Positions 42,765-51,388 of a stretch of DNA of 64,000 nucleotides are shown piece by piece. The position numbers and the translations under genes were made by a program. Position 1 is the stretch's first letter. Every line of letters starts with the position of its first letter. Origin of the DNA: Roseibium sp. (GTDB taxonomy: Bacteria; Pseudomonadota; Alphaproteobacteria; Rhizobiales; Stappiaceae); assembly GCA_017643925.1 (NCBI GenBank), contig JAEPML010000012.1, positions 62,001-126,000 of the forward strand, written 5' to 3'. A model generated the notes under the pieces. That model did no database searches. It saw only the letters and a list, made by a program, of their open reading frames with translations, and was not told the DNA's origin.

Positions 42765-44420
42765 TCAACCAGCCGGACCGAAACTCTCGATATGAACGCG
42801 TTCCTCGGGCACTCCGAGCGCATCAAGGCCCGCTTTCAGATCGGCTAAGAAACCGACCGGGCCGCACAGGACAAAATGAGCCCGGTCATGAGGCACCAAC
42901 TCACCTAAAAGTTCAGCCGAGATACGCCCGGGACCTTCGAAATCATGGCCGAGCCGATCTGTCTCCAACGGCCTGCTGAAGAGCCTGTGCAACCCGATGT
43001 TGGAATTGGTTTCAGCAAGCTGCTTCACCTCAACAGCAAACGGATGGTGGTCTCCGTCCCTTGCCCCGTGAACAAACCAGACCGGCCGATCGACCTTTTC
43101 CCGGGCAAGCGCATGGAGAAGGCTGACCATGGGCGTTATGCCGACACCGGCACTCACCAACACCAGCGGCACGTTGCTGCCAGGAAGGTCAATTCCGCCG
43201 GACGGGTTCGAAGCCGAGATCATCATGCCTGGCGCGGGTCCCTCGTGAAGGAAGCCTGAAGCCAAGCCACCAGGCTCCTTCTTGACCGATATGCGATAGC
43301 GATCGTCCTCGGGATCACCCGACAACGAATAGCTTCTGCGGACCTTGCCGGCGATGCCGGGAATAGCGAGTTCGATTGGCAAGTGCTGTCCGGCTGCGAA
43401 AGGGGCCAGGGGGCCACCATCGCGTGCTTCAAATGTCAGCGACACGACATCGGCGCTTTCCCGTTTCCTGTCGACAAGCCGCAATTGCCGTGCCGCGTCT
43501 GCATCAGCATCCCAGCGCAGGCGTAGTGCTTCGGGCAGTTCAATGACTTCCTCGATCTCCAGTGTAACCAGCTGGCGGGCACCGGGAAACCTCGTAACCT
43601 CGTCGGAGTCCCAGTCGATATGCGCCTTGCCGGTCAGCTGCAACAGGCTGCCGCTTGCGAAATCGATGAAAAGGAAACCGGCTCGCGGATCGAGCAGAAT
43701 ATTGCCGATCGTGTTGTAGAAATTGTTGCCGGCGTAATCCGGAAACCGGACCTGCCTGTCGCTCAGAACTTCGACAAAACCGCGCTCGCCTCCGCGATGC
43801 GACACATCCATGCCGTAAGCGGCGTTTTCGCCCTTCTCGCGATAGCCGCTGGCGATAAAAAACGTGTCCGCGGTTGCGATCCACTCTGCTTGTGCCGGCG
43901 TGAGCCGAGCCCCTTTCAACGAGACACCAGAAGGCTTGTTCGGGCTTCGCCGGATCTCACGTTCTCGAATATATTGCGGGCAGTTGCCGAAGGACTGGTC
44001 AACCTTGAAACTGATGCCACCATCGTCGACATCGTCAACCCGCCCGTTCACCCGGTTCCTCCGGCGCGTTGCCAATTCGATGCCGAGGATCCCGACATCG
44101 GCACCGGGAGAAAAGACACCTTCCAGTGCATCCCCTTGTGCGGGGCGGCTCCTGATGTTGAGAGCGGATGCCGATGGCGAAGTGACAAAACCGTCGTCGC
44201 CCTCCAACAACGTGGCCCAGGGACGTCCCTGTCCGTCACGGGCGGAAACAACCAGAAACGGTTGCTGGACGAAGAATTCCCGGTGTTGCTCCGGCATGTG
44301 ATCCCGAATGAACTTGCCAAGCCGCTTTGCCGTGGCCCCGACACCCTGAATATTCTGAATGGCACGTTCGCCCTTGTGGAAGGACGATGTGCCGTCTGCG
44401 TCGTGTAGGTCAAACATCAC
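42765..44420 (-). CDS. Pyridoxamine-5'-phosphate-oxidase-like / ferredoxin-reductase fusion
   Basis: A 551-residue fusion. Residues 40-310 have a split-barrel FMN-binding (PNPOx-like) pattern: EQHREFFVQQPFLVVSARDG and FPDYAGNNFYNTIGNILLDP. Residues 320-551 form a FAD/NAD(P) reductase: RRSYSLSGDPEDDRYRISVK for FAD, AGVGITPMVSLLHALAREK for NAD(P), and FVLCGPVGFLADLKAGLDAL. Many relatives carry a C-terminal [2Fe-2S] ferredoxin domain with a CxxxxCxxC cluster; this one ends at ESFGPAG and lacks it. GTG 44420 or ATG 44417 can be the start. It lies alone between two terminators. Confidence 0.84.
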   Translation of the reverse strand: MMFDLHDADGTSSFHKGERAIQNIQGVGATAKRLGKFIRDHMPEQHREFFVQQPFLVVSARDGQGRPWATLLEGDDGFVTSPSASALNIRSRPAQGDALEGVFSPGADVGILGIELATRRRNRVNGRVDDVDDGGISFKVDQSFGNCPQYIREREIRRSPNKPSGVSLKGARLTPAQAEWIATADTFFIASGYREKGENAAYGMDVSHRGGERGFVEVLSDRQVRFPDYAGNNFYNTIGNILLDPRAGFLFIDFASGSLLQLTGKAHIDWDSDEVTRFPGARQLVTLEIEEVIELPEALRLRWDADADAARQLRLVDRKRESADVVSLTFEARDGGPLAPFAAGQHLPIELAIPGIAGKVRRSYSLSGDPEDDRYRISVKKEPGGLASGFLHEGPAPGMMISASNPSGGIDLPGSNVPLVLVSAGVGITPMVSLLHALAREKVDRPVWFVHGARDGDHHPFAVEVKQLAETNSNIGLHRLFSRPLETDRLGHDFEGPGRISAELLGELVPHDRAHFVLCGPVGFLADLKAGLDALGVPEERVHIESFGPAG

Positions 44421-44463
44421 GATTTCCAGTCCTGAACAGGTCGGGCGTCACGTACCCATTTGG

Positions 44464-44495
44464 AAAAAAGGAGGAAGGGCATGACACCCTTCCTC
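44464..44495 (-). terminator. Rho-independent terminator of the GST gene
   Basis: On the minus strand, GAGGAAGGG / CCCTTCCTC (9-bp perfect stem, 7-base loop) is followed by six T residues (the A-run at 44464-44469). This is a textbook intrinsic terminator for the leftward GST gene ending at 44536. Confidence 0.85.
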
Positions 44496-44535
44496 GGGAT
44501 GGCCGCCGAAATACGGCCAGCCCTGGTCGCTGAAC

Positions 44536-45156
44536 CTAGGCGGCAAGGCCCACCTTGGTTGCCTGCATGGGGATAAAACCGGGCAAGGCTTCAATGCGTC
44601 CAAGCAAGGCCCTGATATTCGGATAGGCCTCCAGCGAGACATTGCCTTCCGGCGCGTGCGCCGTGTAGCTGTAGATCGCGATATCGGCGATCGTGGCCCT
44701 GTCGCCAACCAGCCAATCCCGACCCTCAAGATGTGTCTCGAGAAGTTCGAAGACATATTTGGCAACGGTGAAAGCACGCTCGGCGTCCAGCGGCGCTCCG
44801 AAGACGGTAATCAGGCGCGCGGCACCCGGACCATTTGCAAGTTCCCCAGAGGCCATCGACAGGAACTTCTGGACTTCGGCCTGGCCAACGGGGTCGGACG
44901 GCAACCAGTCGGGAGCGTATTTGCGTGCCAGATAAACGAGAATGGCGCAGGAATCTGCCAGTGTGGTGTCGCCGTCCTCGATCACCGGAACCTTGCCCGC
45001 CGGGTTCAATGCGAGGAATTCCGGCGCCTTGTGCGCACCTGCTGCGAGATCGACTTCCACAAGCTCGTAGTTGATGCCGGCAAGGTTGGAGAACAGCTCA
45101 ACCCGGTGACAATGGCCTGACAGTGGAAAGCGGTGAATGCGAATTGCGTTGGACAT
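44536..45156 (-). CDS. Glutathione S-transferase
   Basis: A 206-residue GST. The N-terminal thioredoxin-like domain (residues 4-80) shows HRFPLSGHCHRVELFSNLAG as the catalytic region, the cis-proline GKVPVIEDGD and the glutathione gamma-glutamyl contact DSCAILVYLARKY. The C-terminal helical domain has the N-capping motif VGDRATIADIAIYSY. The ATG at 45156 follows AAGGAAG. Divergent from the LysR gene at 45318 across 160 bp, so likely under its control. Substrate unknown; a detoxification role is expected from the family. Confidence 0.9.
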   Translation of the reverse strand: MSNAIRIHRFPLSGHCHRVELFSNLAGINYELVEVDLAAGAHKAPEFLALNPAGKVPVIEDGDTTLADSCAILVYLARKYAPDWLPSDPVGQAEVQKFLSMASGELANGPGAARLITVFGAPLDAERAFTVAKYVFELLETHLEGRDWLVGDRATIADIAIYSYTAHAPEGNVSLEAYPNIRALLGRIEALPGFIPMQATKVGLAA

Positions 45157-45317
45157 GATGACTTCCTTTGAAATCTTTGCGGTTGCCGGAGCACCTCGCC
45201 CCGTTCCGCTGAACGCAATATGCTTGAGCACCAATCGGAAGATAATCTCCCCATTCATTCAATTATTATGTACAAATAAGGGATAATATAATCAAAGCCG
45301 CATCAGGAGACGGTGCA

Positions 45318-46211
45318 ATGGACAAGATCGAGACGATGCGGGCCTTTGTTGCCGTCGCCCAGGAAAACTCCTTCACCGGGGCAGGTCGCCGCCTGGGCCT
45401 GTCGACAAAACTCGTCAGCAAATATGTCCAGCAGCTGGAAAGTCGGCTTCAGACCCAGCTTTTCAATCGCACGACGCGAAGCGTGTCACTTACCGATGTT
45501 GGTGCGGCCTATCTTGAAAGGTGCCGCCCAATCCTGGAACAGATGGATGAACTGGATTCCCTCGTTCGCGAAAGACAGGGAGCGCTGGCAGGTCCCATTC
45601 GCCTGACGGCCCCTACAGGATTCGGCAGCACGAGACTGACGCAAGCCCTGATCCCGTTTCTGCACGAGCATCGCAAGGTCGAGCTCGACATGAAACTCAC
45701 GGACAACCGGGTGGCACTGATTGAGGAAGGCCTGGACCTTGCAATCCGCATCGGAGCACTGCGTGACTCCACCCTGATTGCCAGGAAACTCTCCAACATG
45801 CCGCTGATCGTCTGCGCCTCACCGGACTATCTGGGCACCCATGGCAGACCGCAGGATCCGCGTGCCCTTTCCACACATGCCTGTCTTGTCGACAACAATC
45901 AGGTCGAACTGAATGTCTGGCGATTTCACGCAGACGGACAGGAACACGTCATTCGACTGAATGGCGCCGTTCAGGCCAACTCTCCGGGCGCCCTCACCCA
46001 GATGGCAATCGGCGGCCTCGGCATTGCCCGTTGCCCGCTCTATGCCGCCGAGGCAGCGCTTGAGGACGGTTCCCTTGAACGGGTACTGCCGGGCTACACC
46101 ACGGATGTTTTCGGCGTCTACGCCCTTTACCCACCGAACCGGCATCTGACGCGGCGCGTCAGGGCCCTGATAGATCACCTGGCGCAGGAACTGCAGCGTC
46201 CGCGTTCCTGA
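45318..46211 (+). CDS. LysR-family regulator (CrgA/AaeR-like branch)
   Basis: A 297-residue LysR protein. HTH at residues 1-60 (MRAFVAVAQENSFTGAGRRL; TKLVSKYVQQLESRLQTQLF NRTTR spanning the wing). The effector domain from about residue 90 starts IRLTAPTGFGSTRLTQALIP, the form seen in the CrgA-like branch. It is divergent from the GST gene and probably regulates it. No strong operator was recognised in the 160-bp gap, but a TNA-type LysR site could be present. Confidence 0.88.
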   Translation: MDKIETMRAFVAVAQENSFTGAGRRLGLSTKLVSKYVQQLESRLQTQLFNRTTRSVSLTDVGAAYLERCRPILEQMDELDSLVRERQGALAGPIRLTAPTGFGSTRLTQALIPFLHEHRKVELDMKLTDNRVALIEEGLDLAIRIGALRDSTLIARKLSNMPLIVCASPDYLGTHGRPQDPRALSTHACLVDNNQVELNVWRFHADGQEHVIRLNGAVQANSPGALTQMAIGGLGIARCPLYAAEAALEDGSLERVLPGYTTDVFGVYALYPPNRHLTRRVRALIDHLAQELQRPRS

Positions 46212-46219
46212 GACAAAAA

Positions 46220-46247
46220 GAACTCCCCGCGCGAACGCGAGGAGCTC
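46220..46247. terminator. Hairpin between convergent LysR and SRPBCC genes
   Basis: GAACTCCCCGCG and CGCGAGGAGCTC pair over 12 bp with two imperfect positions around CGAA. A 5' A-run (CAAAAAG) would give a U-run for the leftward transcript, so it mainly suits the SRPBCC gene ending at 46268. Confidence 0.6.
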
Positions 46248-46267
46248 CGCTATGCGGCATCTGCCTG

Positions 46268-46741
46268 TCAGGCTGCTTGGCGAGCAATCACAACGCCGCT
46301 TTCGATATAGGCCCGGTTGCCGTCCAGCAGCTTTCCAAGCAACTTCTTGAACTGGGGCTTCATCATCGGCACCATCATCCGCCCGATAAGGCCCATTTTC
46401 GGTACAAAATGCATCGTGAAGGTGAGCTCTGTCCGGGTCGGACCAAGTGCCCGCATCTGAACTTCAGCCTTTGCTGATTTCAGCGGCAAGGTGCCGTTGT
46501 AGATATCAACGACGACTTTCTGTTCCGGGACGTATTCGACGATCCGCTCCTGGATGTAGTTCTTGCCGTCTTCCAGGTCACATTGGCGGGTCGCACCGAG
46601 ACCCGTATCCCCGTTGTTGCCGATTAGGAAGGACCTGTTCAGGTTGGGATTGAACTTGTCGATATTGGCAAAGTCATCCCAGGACGCCCAGACTTCGGAT
46701 ACGGGCGCATCAATTGTCTGCGATACGGTTACATGTGGCAT
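46268..46741 (-). CDS. SRPBCC (polyketide-cyclase/START-like) protein
   Basis: A 157-residue SRPBCC-fold protein. It begins with the typical VSQTIDAPVSEVWASWDDFA and has the beta-sheet/helix order expected of the family, ending with a long C-terminal helix (KKLLGKLLDGNRAYIESGVV). ATG 46741 is preceded by AGGAGA. It follows the dehalogenase gene by about 10 bp, so the two are probably co-transcribed. The hydrophobic cavity usually binds lipids, aromatics or polyketides; no catalytic role can be read. Confidence 0.84.
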   Translation of the reverse strand: MPHVTVSQTIDAPVSEVWASWDDFANIDKFNPNLNRSFLIGNNGDTGLGATRQCDLEDGKNYIQERIVEYVPEQKVVVDIYNGTLPLKSAKAEVQMRALGPTRTELTFTMHFVPKMGLIGRMMVPMMKPQFKKLLGKLLDGNRAYIESGVVIARQAA

Positions 46742-46751
46742 CTCTTGTCTC

Positions 46752-47711
46752 CTATGAAAGCTTTGCCAGCCAGTTCGCGAGGCCCTGGCCGATCTCGTCC
46801 GGATAATCCTCCTGGATGAAATGCTGCCCTTCTCCGAGATGAATGGTCTCCAGGTTCGAAACGTTTGCCTGCATCCATTCAACAGCCGGGGCCGGCACGA
46901 TTGCGCCCGGGGTCACATGGAAGAGAAGCTTCGGCAGCTGGCTTTCGGTGAGATACGTGCCGATGCGCCGGGTCAGCTCGGTTGTCTCAACCGGTTCCCC
47001 ACCAATCGGGACTTCGCGCGGCCATGCCAGCAAGGGCGCCCGGCTCTTTGCGTCCGGATAATAGCTGTTGTAATGCGCCAGGACGTCTTCCGACAAAGGC
47101 GTTTTCACACCGACCTTTGCCAGGATCTCGTTGATGAAGAAATTGTCCTCGAGGATCATCTTCTCGCCGGTGCCCGGCGTCCGCCATGCACGGAAGAGAT
47201 CGCCAAAAGGCCCCATTGCTTCATAGCTTTCAAACGGCATCAGCGGCGGCGCCACGGTTTCCATGAAGGCAATGGCCTTCACCCTGTCCGGGTTCTGCAT
47301 GGCCCAGTCGAAGCCCAGCGCACCGCCCCAGTCATGCAGGACAAGCGTTGCGTTCTTGAGATCCAGCGCATCCAGCAATCCATGCAGGTGCGCCGCATGA
47401 TCCGCATAGCTATAGGCGAGGTCAGGCTTGTCGCTGTCACCCATCCCGATCATGTCGGCGGCAATTGCCCGATGCGTCGGCGTAACAGCCGGGATGATGT
47501 TGCGCCAGAGATAGCTCGAGGTCGGGTTTCCATGAAAAAACACGACCGGATCGCCCGTGCCCTCGTCCACGTAGGCCATTTCGTGCCCGAGTATCTCCAT
47601 GCGTTTTTTCTTGAAAGGAAATTCCGAACCCGTTCCGGAAAGGGCCGGTAGCGGCAAGGCCAGCACGGTTGCGGTTGCCGCGGCCGAAATCAGGAAGTCT
47701 CTGCGATCCAT
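46752..47711 (-). CDS. Probable haloalkane dehalogenase, exported (alpha/beta hydrolase)
   Basis: A 319-residue alpha/beta hydrolase very close in motifs to HLD-II haloalkane dehalogenases. Residues 56-72 are VVFFHGNPTSSYLWRN, with halide-binding N62. The nucleophile is D127 followed by W128 (LVLHDWGGALGFDW), the acid is E151 (FMETVAPP), and the catalytic histidine is H297 (GQHFIQED). Residues 1-28 are a signal sequence beginning RRDFLISAAATAT, a twin-arginine-like start. Most characterised HLDs are cytoplasmic, so export is unusual. ATG 47711 follows GGAGGTGA. A LysR gene is divergent from it. Confidence 0.83.
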   Translation of the reverse strand: MDRRDFLISAAATATVLALPLPALSGTGSEFPFKKKRMEILGHEMAYVDEGTGDPVVFFHGNPTSSYLWRNIIPAVTPTHRAIAADMIGMGDSDKPDLAYSYADHAAHLHGLLDALDLKNATLVLHDWGGALGFDWAMQNPDRVKAIAFMETVAPPLMPFESYEAMGPFGDLFRAWRTPGTGEKMILEDNFFINEILAKVGVKTPLSEDVLAHYNSYYPDAKSRAPLLAWPREVPIGGEPVETTELTRRIGTYLTESQLPKLLFHVTPGAIVPAPAVEWMQANVSNLETIHLGEGQHFIQEDYPDEIGQGLANWLAKLS

Positions 47712-47846
47712 TTGGTCACCTCCACTGTTGACTACGACCAGAATAGGTGTGTCGAAAAAGATTACATATGAGCAAAAATTCAACACAGTGGATCATTTTT
47801 AATACACTTTATTATCAAGCGGTGTGATATCCGAAAGGGAATGCGT

Positions 47847-48749
47847 ATGGACAAGACATTGGATTGGGCAAAGCTTCCCTACTTTCTGGCCGTCGCAAGG
47901 TCGGGCAGTCTGCGTACGGCTGCAGAAACGCTGGGCGCAACGCATGCGACCGTAAACAGGAACCTCGGCGCCCTGGAAGAGACCTACGGCGTGCGCCTGT
48001 TTGAAAGATCCAAGAAAGGTCTGGTGCTGACCTCCGCAGGAGAAGCGCTCGTTCCGCTCGCGGAGGAGGCCGAAACCGCGGTTATCGCAGCCCGTCGGCG
48101 GCTCCAGGGCCTTGACCGGGAAGCCAGCGGCACCGTCCGGTTGTCCATCCCGACCTTTTTCGGTCACAGGATACCGGGCATCATTGCCCGGTTCGAGCGC
48201 GCCTATCCCGACATCGAGCTGAGAATTAACGTGACGGACCGTTTCGAGGATCTCGACCGGGACGAAACCGATGTCTCCATCCGGATCGCACACCAGGTGG
48301 ACGACAGCGCTGTTGCGGAAAAGATCCTCCGATATGCCTCGGCCATCTACGCCAGCCAGGACTATCTGGACAGAAATTGGGAAAGCCGGGGACCGAAAGG
48401 AGAAGGCCTGCAATGGATCGGCTGGGGAGACGGTGTCCCTGTTCCCGATTGGGTTCGGGCAAGCCCGTTTCCCAAGGCACGCGTCCGATATGAGCTTAAC
48501 TCGCCGACGCTTATTGCCAAGCTGGTCGCAGAAGGCGTCGGCATGAGCCGGTTTCCCGTCATCGCCGCCTCCTGGATCGACGGAATGATCCCCATCCCCG
48601 GCACGGAACCCTATCTGGACCGCTCCGTCTGGATCATGCGTCATTCCGAGCTGCGCCAAACGATACGCGTACAATTGCTGGTGGATCATCTGGCAAGGGA
48701 GCTTCAGGCCATGAGACCGGCATTTCTAGGCCCGCTCTACAAGGCCTGA
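47847..48749 (+). CDS. LysR-family regulator
   Basis: A LysR protein of about 300 residues. HTH at residues 4-62 (LPYFLAVARSGSLRTAAETL; ATVNRNLGALEETYGVRLFE). The effector domain starts at about residue 90 (GTVRLSIPTFFGHRIPGIIA). Divergent from the dehalogenase gene with a 135-bp gap; it is the likely regulator of the dehalogenase-SRPBCC pair. ATG 47847, seven bases after AAGGGA, is preferred to ATG 47841. Confidence 0.86.
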   Translation: MDKTLDWAKLPYFLAVARSGSLRTAAETLGATHATVNRNLGALEETYGVRLFERSKKGLVLTSAGEALVPLAEEAETAVIAARRRLQGLDREASGTVRLSIPTFFGHRIPGIIARFERAYPDIELRINVTDRFEDLDRDETDVSIRIAHQVDDSAVAEKILRYASAIYASQDYLDRNWESRGPKGEGLQWIGWGDGVPVPDWVRASPFPKARVRYELNSPTLIAKLVAEGVGMSRFPVIAASWIDGMIPIPGTEPYLDRSVWIMRHSELRQTIRVQLLVDHLARELQAMRPAFLGPLYKA

Positions 48750-48775
48750 AGGAGACGCAGGCTCAACACGTCCTG

Positions 48776-49255
48776 TCAGTCCAGAAACATCTCCAACACG
48801 GACACAACCAGTTCGTGGTCATCGATTTGCGGCAGGCCGGAAACCGTAACCGTGCCGATGATCCCAGCCCCCCGCACGTGGATCGGGAACCCGCCGCCGT
48901 GGTCGGCAAACTGGTTGGGGGGCAGATGGAACTTTTCCTCGATGCTCATCCCGGACAGGCGGCAAGCGGCCCCCATGTGAAGGGAACTGTGTCCGAAGCG
49001 ATTGACGACGTTGTTCTTGCGCTGGATCCAGGCGGCATTGTCCTGTGTCGCCCCGTGAAGCGCGCAGTGAAACACGCATTGCCCATTGCGGGTCACATCA
49101 AAGGCAATTGGCAGCGTCCCGTCCTTGCCCCGGTTCAGCAGCTCTAGGCCCACCTGATGTGCCAGATCGAGGCCAAATTCGTTGAAGACCAGCCTTTGTT
49201 CCTGCTCCAGGGTCTGTTCCACCAGTTCCTTGTCCGAAAGGCCCTTCAAGCTCAT
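48776..49255 (-). CDS. UPF0303/heme-degrading-domain protein (GlcG/HbpS-like)
   Basis: A 159-residue protein of the UPF0303 family. The middle contains FDVTRNGQCVFHCALHGATQ, the family-typical FIDI...G..LF pattern, and RKNNVVNRFGHSSLHMGAAC. The C-terminus has ADHGGGFPIHVRGAGIIGTV and VSGLPQIDDHELVV, common to GlcG/HbpS proteins. The 'heme-degrading' name comes from a few relatives and is not proof of function. It is the last leftward gene, 200 bp after the TRAP operon terminator, and may have its own promoter. Confidence 0.83.
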   Translation of the reverse strand: MSLKGLSDKELVEQTLEQEQRLVFNEFGLDLAHQVGLELLNRGKDGTLPIAFDVTRNGQCVFHCALHGATQDNAAWIQRKNNVVNRFGHSSLHMGAACRLSGMSIEEKFHLPPNQFADHGGGFPIHVRGAGIIGTVTVSGLPQIDDHELVVSVLEMFLD

Positions 49256-49399
49256 GTTTCGTCATCCCGATATCGTTGGAAGTGCACACCAATTGCGCTC
49301 AAACGCATCATAGGCAATTTTCAGCATTCGCGAACAGGCACGCGGTCGCCGAAACGGTACTGCCGCTCCGTGACGCGTCGGCTGAGAAAGGCATTGCAC

Positions 49400-49432
49400 A
49401 AAAAGGACCGCGCCCTGGCCCGGGCGCGATCC
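49400..49432 (-). terminator. Rho-independent terminator of the gluconokinase-TRAP operon
   Basis: On the minus strand the stem GGATCGCGCCC / GGGCGCGGTCC (11 bp, one mismatch) encloses GGGCCA and is followed by a run of T (A-run at 49400-49404). It lies 24 bp beyond the stop of the TRAP large-permease gene. Confidence 0.75.
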
Positions 49433-49455
49433 AGTCGTTTCATTGTCTCTTGGTC

Positions 49456-50778
49456 TCAGCGTCCCGTGATCCACGGCGCGGCAATCAGGATCGCAACGGC
49501 AAGGATCTGCATGGCAATGAACGGCAACAGCGAACGGAAGATCGTTGCCAGCGATATGCCCGGTGGCGCCACGCTCTTCAGGTAAAACGCTGCCGGCCCG
49601 AAGGGTGGTGACAGGAACGACACCTGCATGTTCATGCAAAAGAGCACGCCGAACCAGACCGGGTCGTAGCCAAGACTTTTGATGATCGGGACAAAGATCG
49701 GCATCGTCAGGAGCGCGATCCCGACCCAGTCAAGGAACATGCCCAGGACGAACAGGATCAGCATCATGAAGAGCAAGATGATTGTCGGGTTGTCCGAAAT
49801 GCCCGAGATCAGCGCGGACACGAACTTGATGCCGCCCATCAGGTTGAAGACCCCGACGAGAGCACTTGCGCCAATGCCGATCCAGACGATCATGCCGACC
49901 GTTTGCAGGGTCTGAAGCGCTGCCCCTTTCAGGAGTTCCAGGGTGAACTCACCCCGAAGGATAGTCGACAGGAGAACCCCCGCCACACCAACTGCGGAGG
50001 CTTCCGTCACGCTGGCGATGCCGCCATAGATGGAGCCCAACACGCCCGCCACCACGGCCAATGGCACGATCAGCCCCTTGAACTTGCGCAACTTTTCAGA
50101 AAGCGGAAGTTCCTCGTCTTCGGAAGGGATCGGCGCCAGTGCCGGGTTCAGATAGGCCCGGATCAACACATAGGTGACATAGAACCCGGCCAGCATGAGC
50201 CCGGGAATGAATGCGGCGGTGAATAGGTCGCCAACCGAGACATTCGCCGTCAGGCCATAGATGATCAGGACGATGGAAGGCGGCACCATGGTCCCCAGTG
50301 CACCGCCAGCACAGACGACACCGATCGCCAGATGCTTGTCGTAGCCAAGGCGCAGCATCTGCGGCAGCGCGACAAGACCGAGCAACACCACCTCGCCACC
50401 GATGATCCCGCTCATGGCAGCAAGGATGACCGCCACAACGATCGTCTGAATGGCAACACCGCCACGCAAGCGTCCGCCGATCACCTTCATTGCGTCAAAG
50501 AGGTCCCGGGCAATGCCGGACCGGTCCAGGATGGCCGCCATCAGGACGAACATCGGTACCGACACGAAGACGAAGGACGAGACGAAGGAATAGACGCGGC
50601 TGGTGATTAGCGGAACGACAGCCGGGCTGAACCATCCAAGAGCGAATATGAGCGCGACGAGCAGCGTCACGAAGGCAAGAGGAATGCCCGAGACAAGTAG
50701 CGCCAGCAACATGACGAACATGAGGACGGTGGCGCCTTCGATACCGAGCGCCTGGAAAGATCCGAAAATTTCAGTCAC
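49456..50778 (-). CDS. TRAP transporter large permease (DctM)
   Basis: A 440-residue membrane protein with 12 or so helices, the DctM subunit. N-terminal MTEIFGSFQALGIEGATVLM and VALIFALGWFSPAVVPLITS, and middle segments GGALGTMVPPSIVLIIYGLT and EASAVGVAGVLLSTILRGEF are the family hallmarks of the ion-transporter elevator domain. Its start overlaps the DctQ stop (ATGA). Together with the DctQ and DctP genes it forms a Na+-driven importer for an organic acid. Confidence 0.9.
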   Translation of the reverse strand: MTEIFGSFQALGIEGATVLMFVMLLALLVSGIPLAFVTLLVALIFALGWFSPAVVPLITSRVYSFVSSFVFVSVPMFVLMAAILDRSGIARDLFDAMKVIGGRLRGGVAIQTIVVAVILAAMSGIIGGEVVLLGLVALPQMLRLGYDKHLAIGVVCAGGALGTMVPPSIVLIIYGLTANVSVGDLFTAAFIPGLMLAGFYVTYVLIRAYLNPALAPIPSEDEELPLSEKLRKFKGLIVPLAVVAGVLGSIYGGIASVTEASAVGVAGVLLSTILRGEFTLELLKGAALQTLQTVGMIVWIGIGASALVGVFNLMGGIKFVSALISGISDNPTIILLFMMLILFVLGMFLDWVGIALLTMPIFVPIIKSLGYDPVWFGVLFCMNMQVSFLSPPFGPAAFYLKSVAPPGISLATIFRSLLPFIAMQILAVAILIAAPWITGR

Positions 50779-51323
50779 TTGCGCCCCCGCGCATAGTTAA
50801 AGGCAAGCACCAGAAACTGGATGGCCATAATGGTCAGGACACACAGCAGGAAAACCTTGATGAGACCGGGATAGACCGGGTCCCAGGCACTGCCGGACCG
50901 CTCCAGACGGAAACTGCCATCGGGCCGGAAAGCCGCGCGCTGCACCATGAGCCAGGCGGCCCATGCAAACACGGCACTGGCCAGAGCACAGATGACCGAG
51001 ATCACGAAGTCAAAGGCCCGGCGAATCGATGGCGACAGGGAATCATAGATAAGCACCACCCGGATGTGCCGGTCGCGCGCCGTGCAATAGAGACCTCCGA
51101 ATACAAAGGCTGCCCCGCACAGGAAAATGGTCGTTTCATGCGCCCAGATTGTCGGTGCATTGAAGACGTAACGCAGCACCACTTCGTTGATCAGGACCAG
51201 CATTGAGACAACAATGCCGGCAGCAAAGATCAGTCCGGCCTTGTCAATCCACTTGCCCAGCAAACCGGCTTCTGGAATGGGCCCCGGATCTTCTCTTTCC
51301 AAGCTGTCATCGGGTTGCGACAC
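50775..51323 (-). CDS. TRAP transporter small permease (DctQ)
   Basis: A 182-residue protein with four predicted transmembrane helices. It contains the DctQ core WAHETTIFLCGAAFVFGGLY and RDRHIRVVLIYDSLSPSIRR, then AFDFVISVICALASAVFAWA. Its stop overlaps the DctM start by four bases. The N-terminal 20 residues (MSQPDDSLEREDPGPIPEAG) are hydrophilic and unremarkable. Confidence 0.88.
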   Translation of the reverse strand: MSQPDDSLEREDPGPIPEAGLLGKWIDKAGLIFAAGIVVSMLVLINEVVLRYVFNAPTIWAHETTIFLCGAAFVFGGLYCTARDRHIRVVLIYDSLSPSIRRAFDFVISVICALASAVFAWAAWLMVQRAAFRPDGSFRLERSGSAWDPVYPGLIKVFLLCVLTIMAIQFLVLAFNYARGRK

Positions 51324-51388
51324 GATTGCCCCCTTTCATCCAAAGACGGGCGCCGCAGCGCCCGTCAGTTCGCATTGCGATGAACAGC

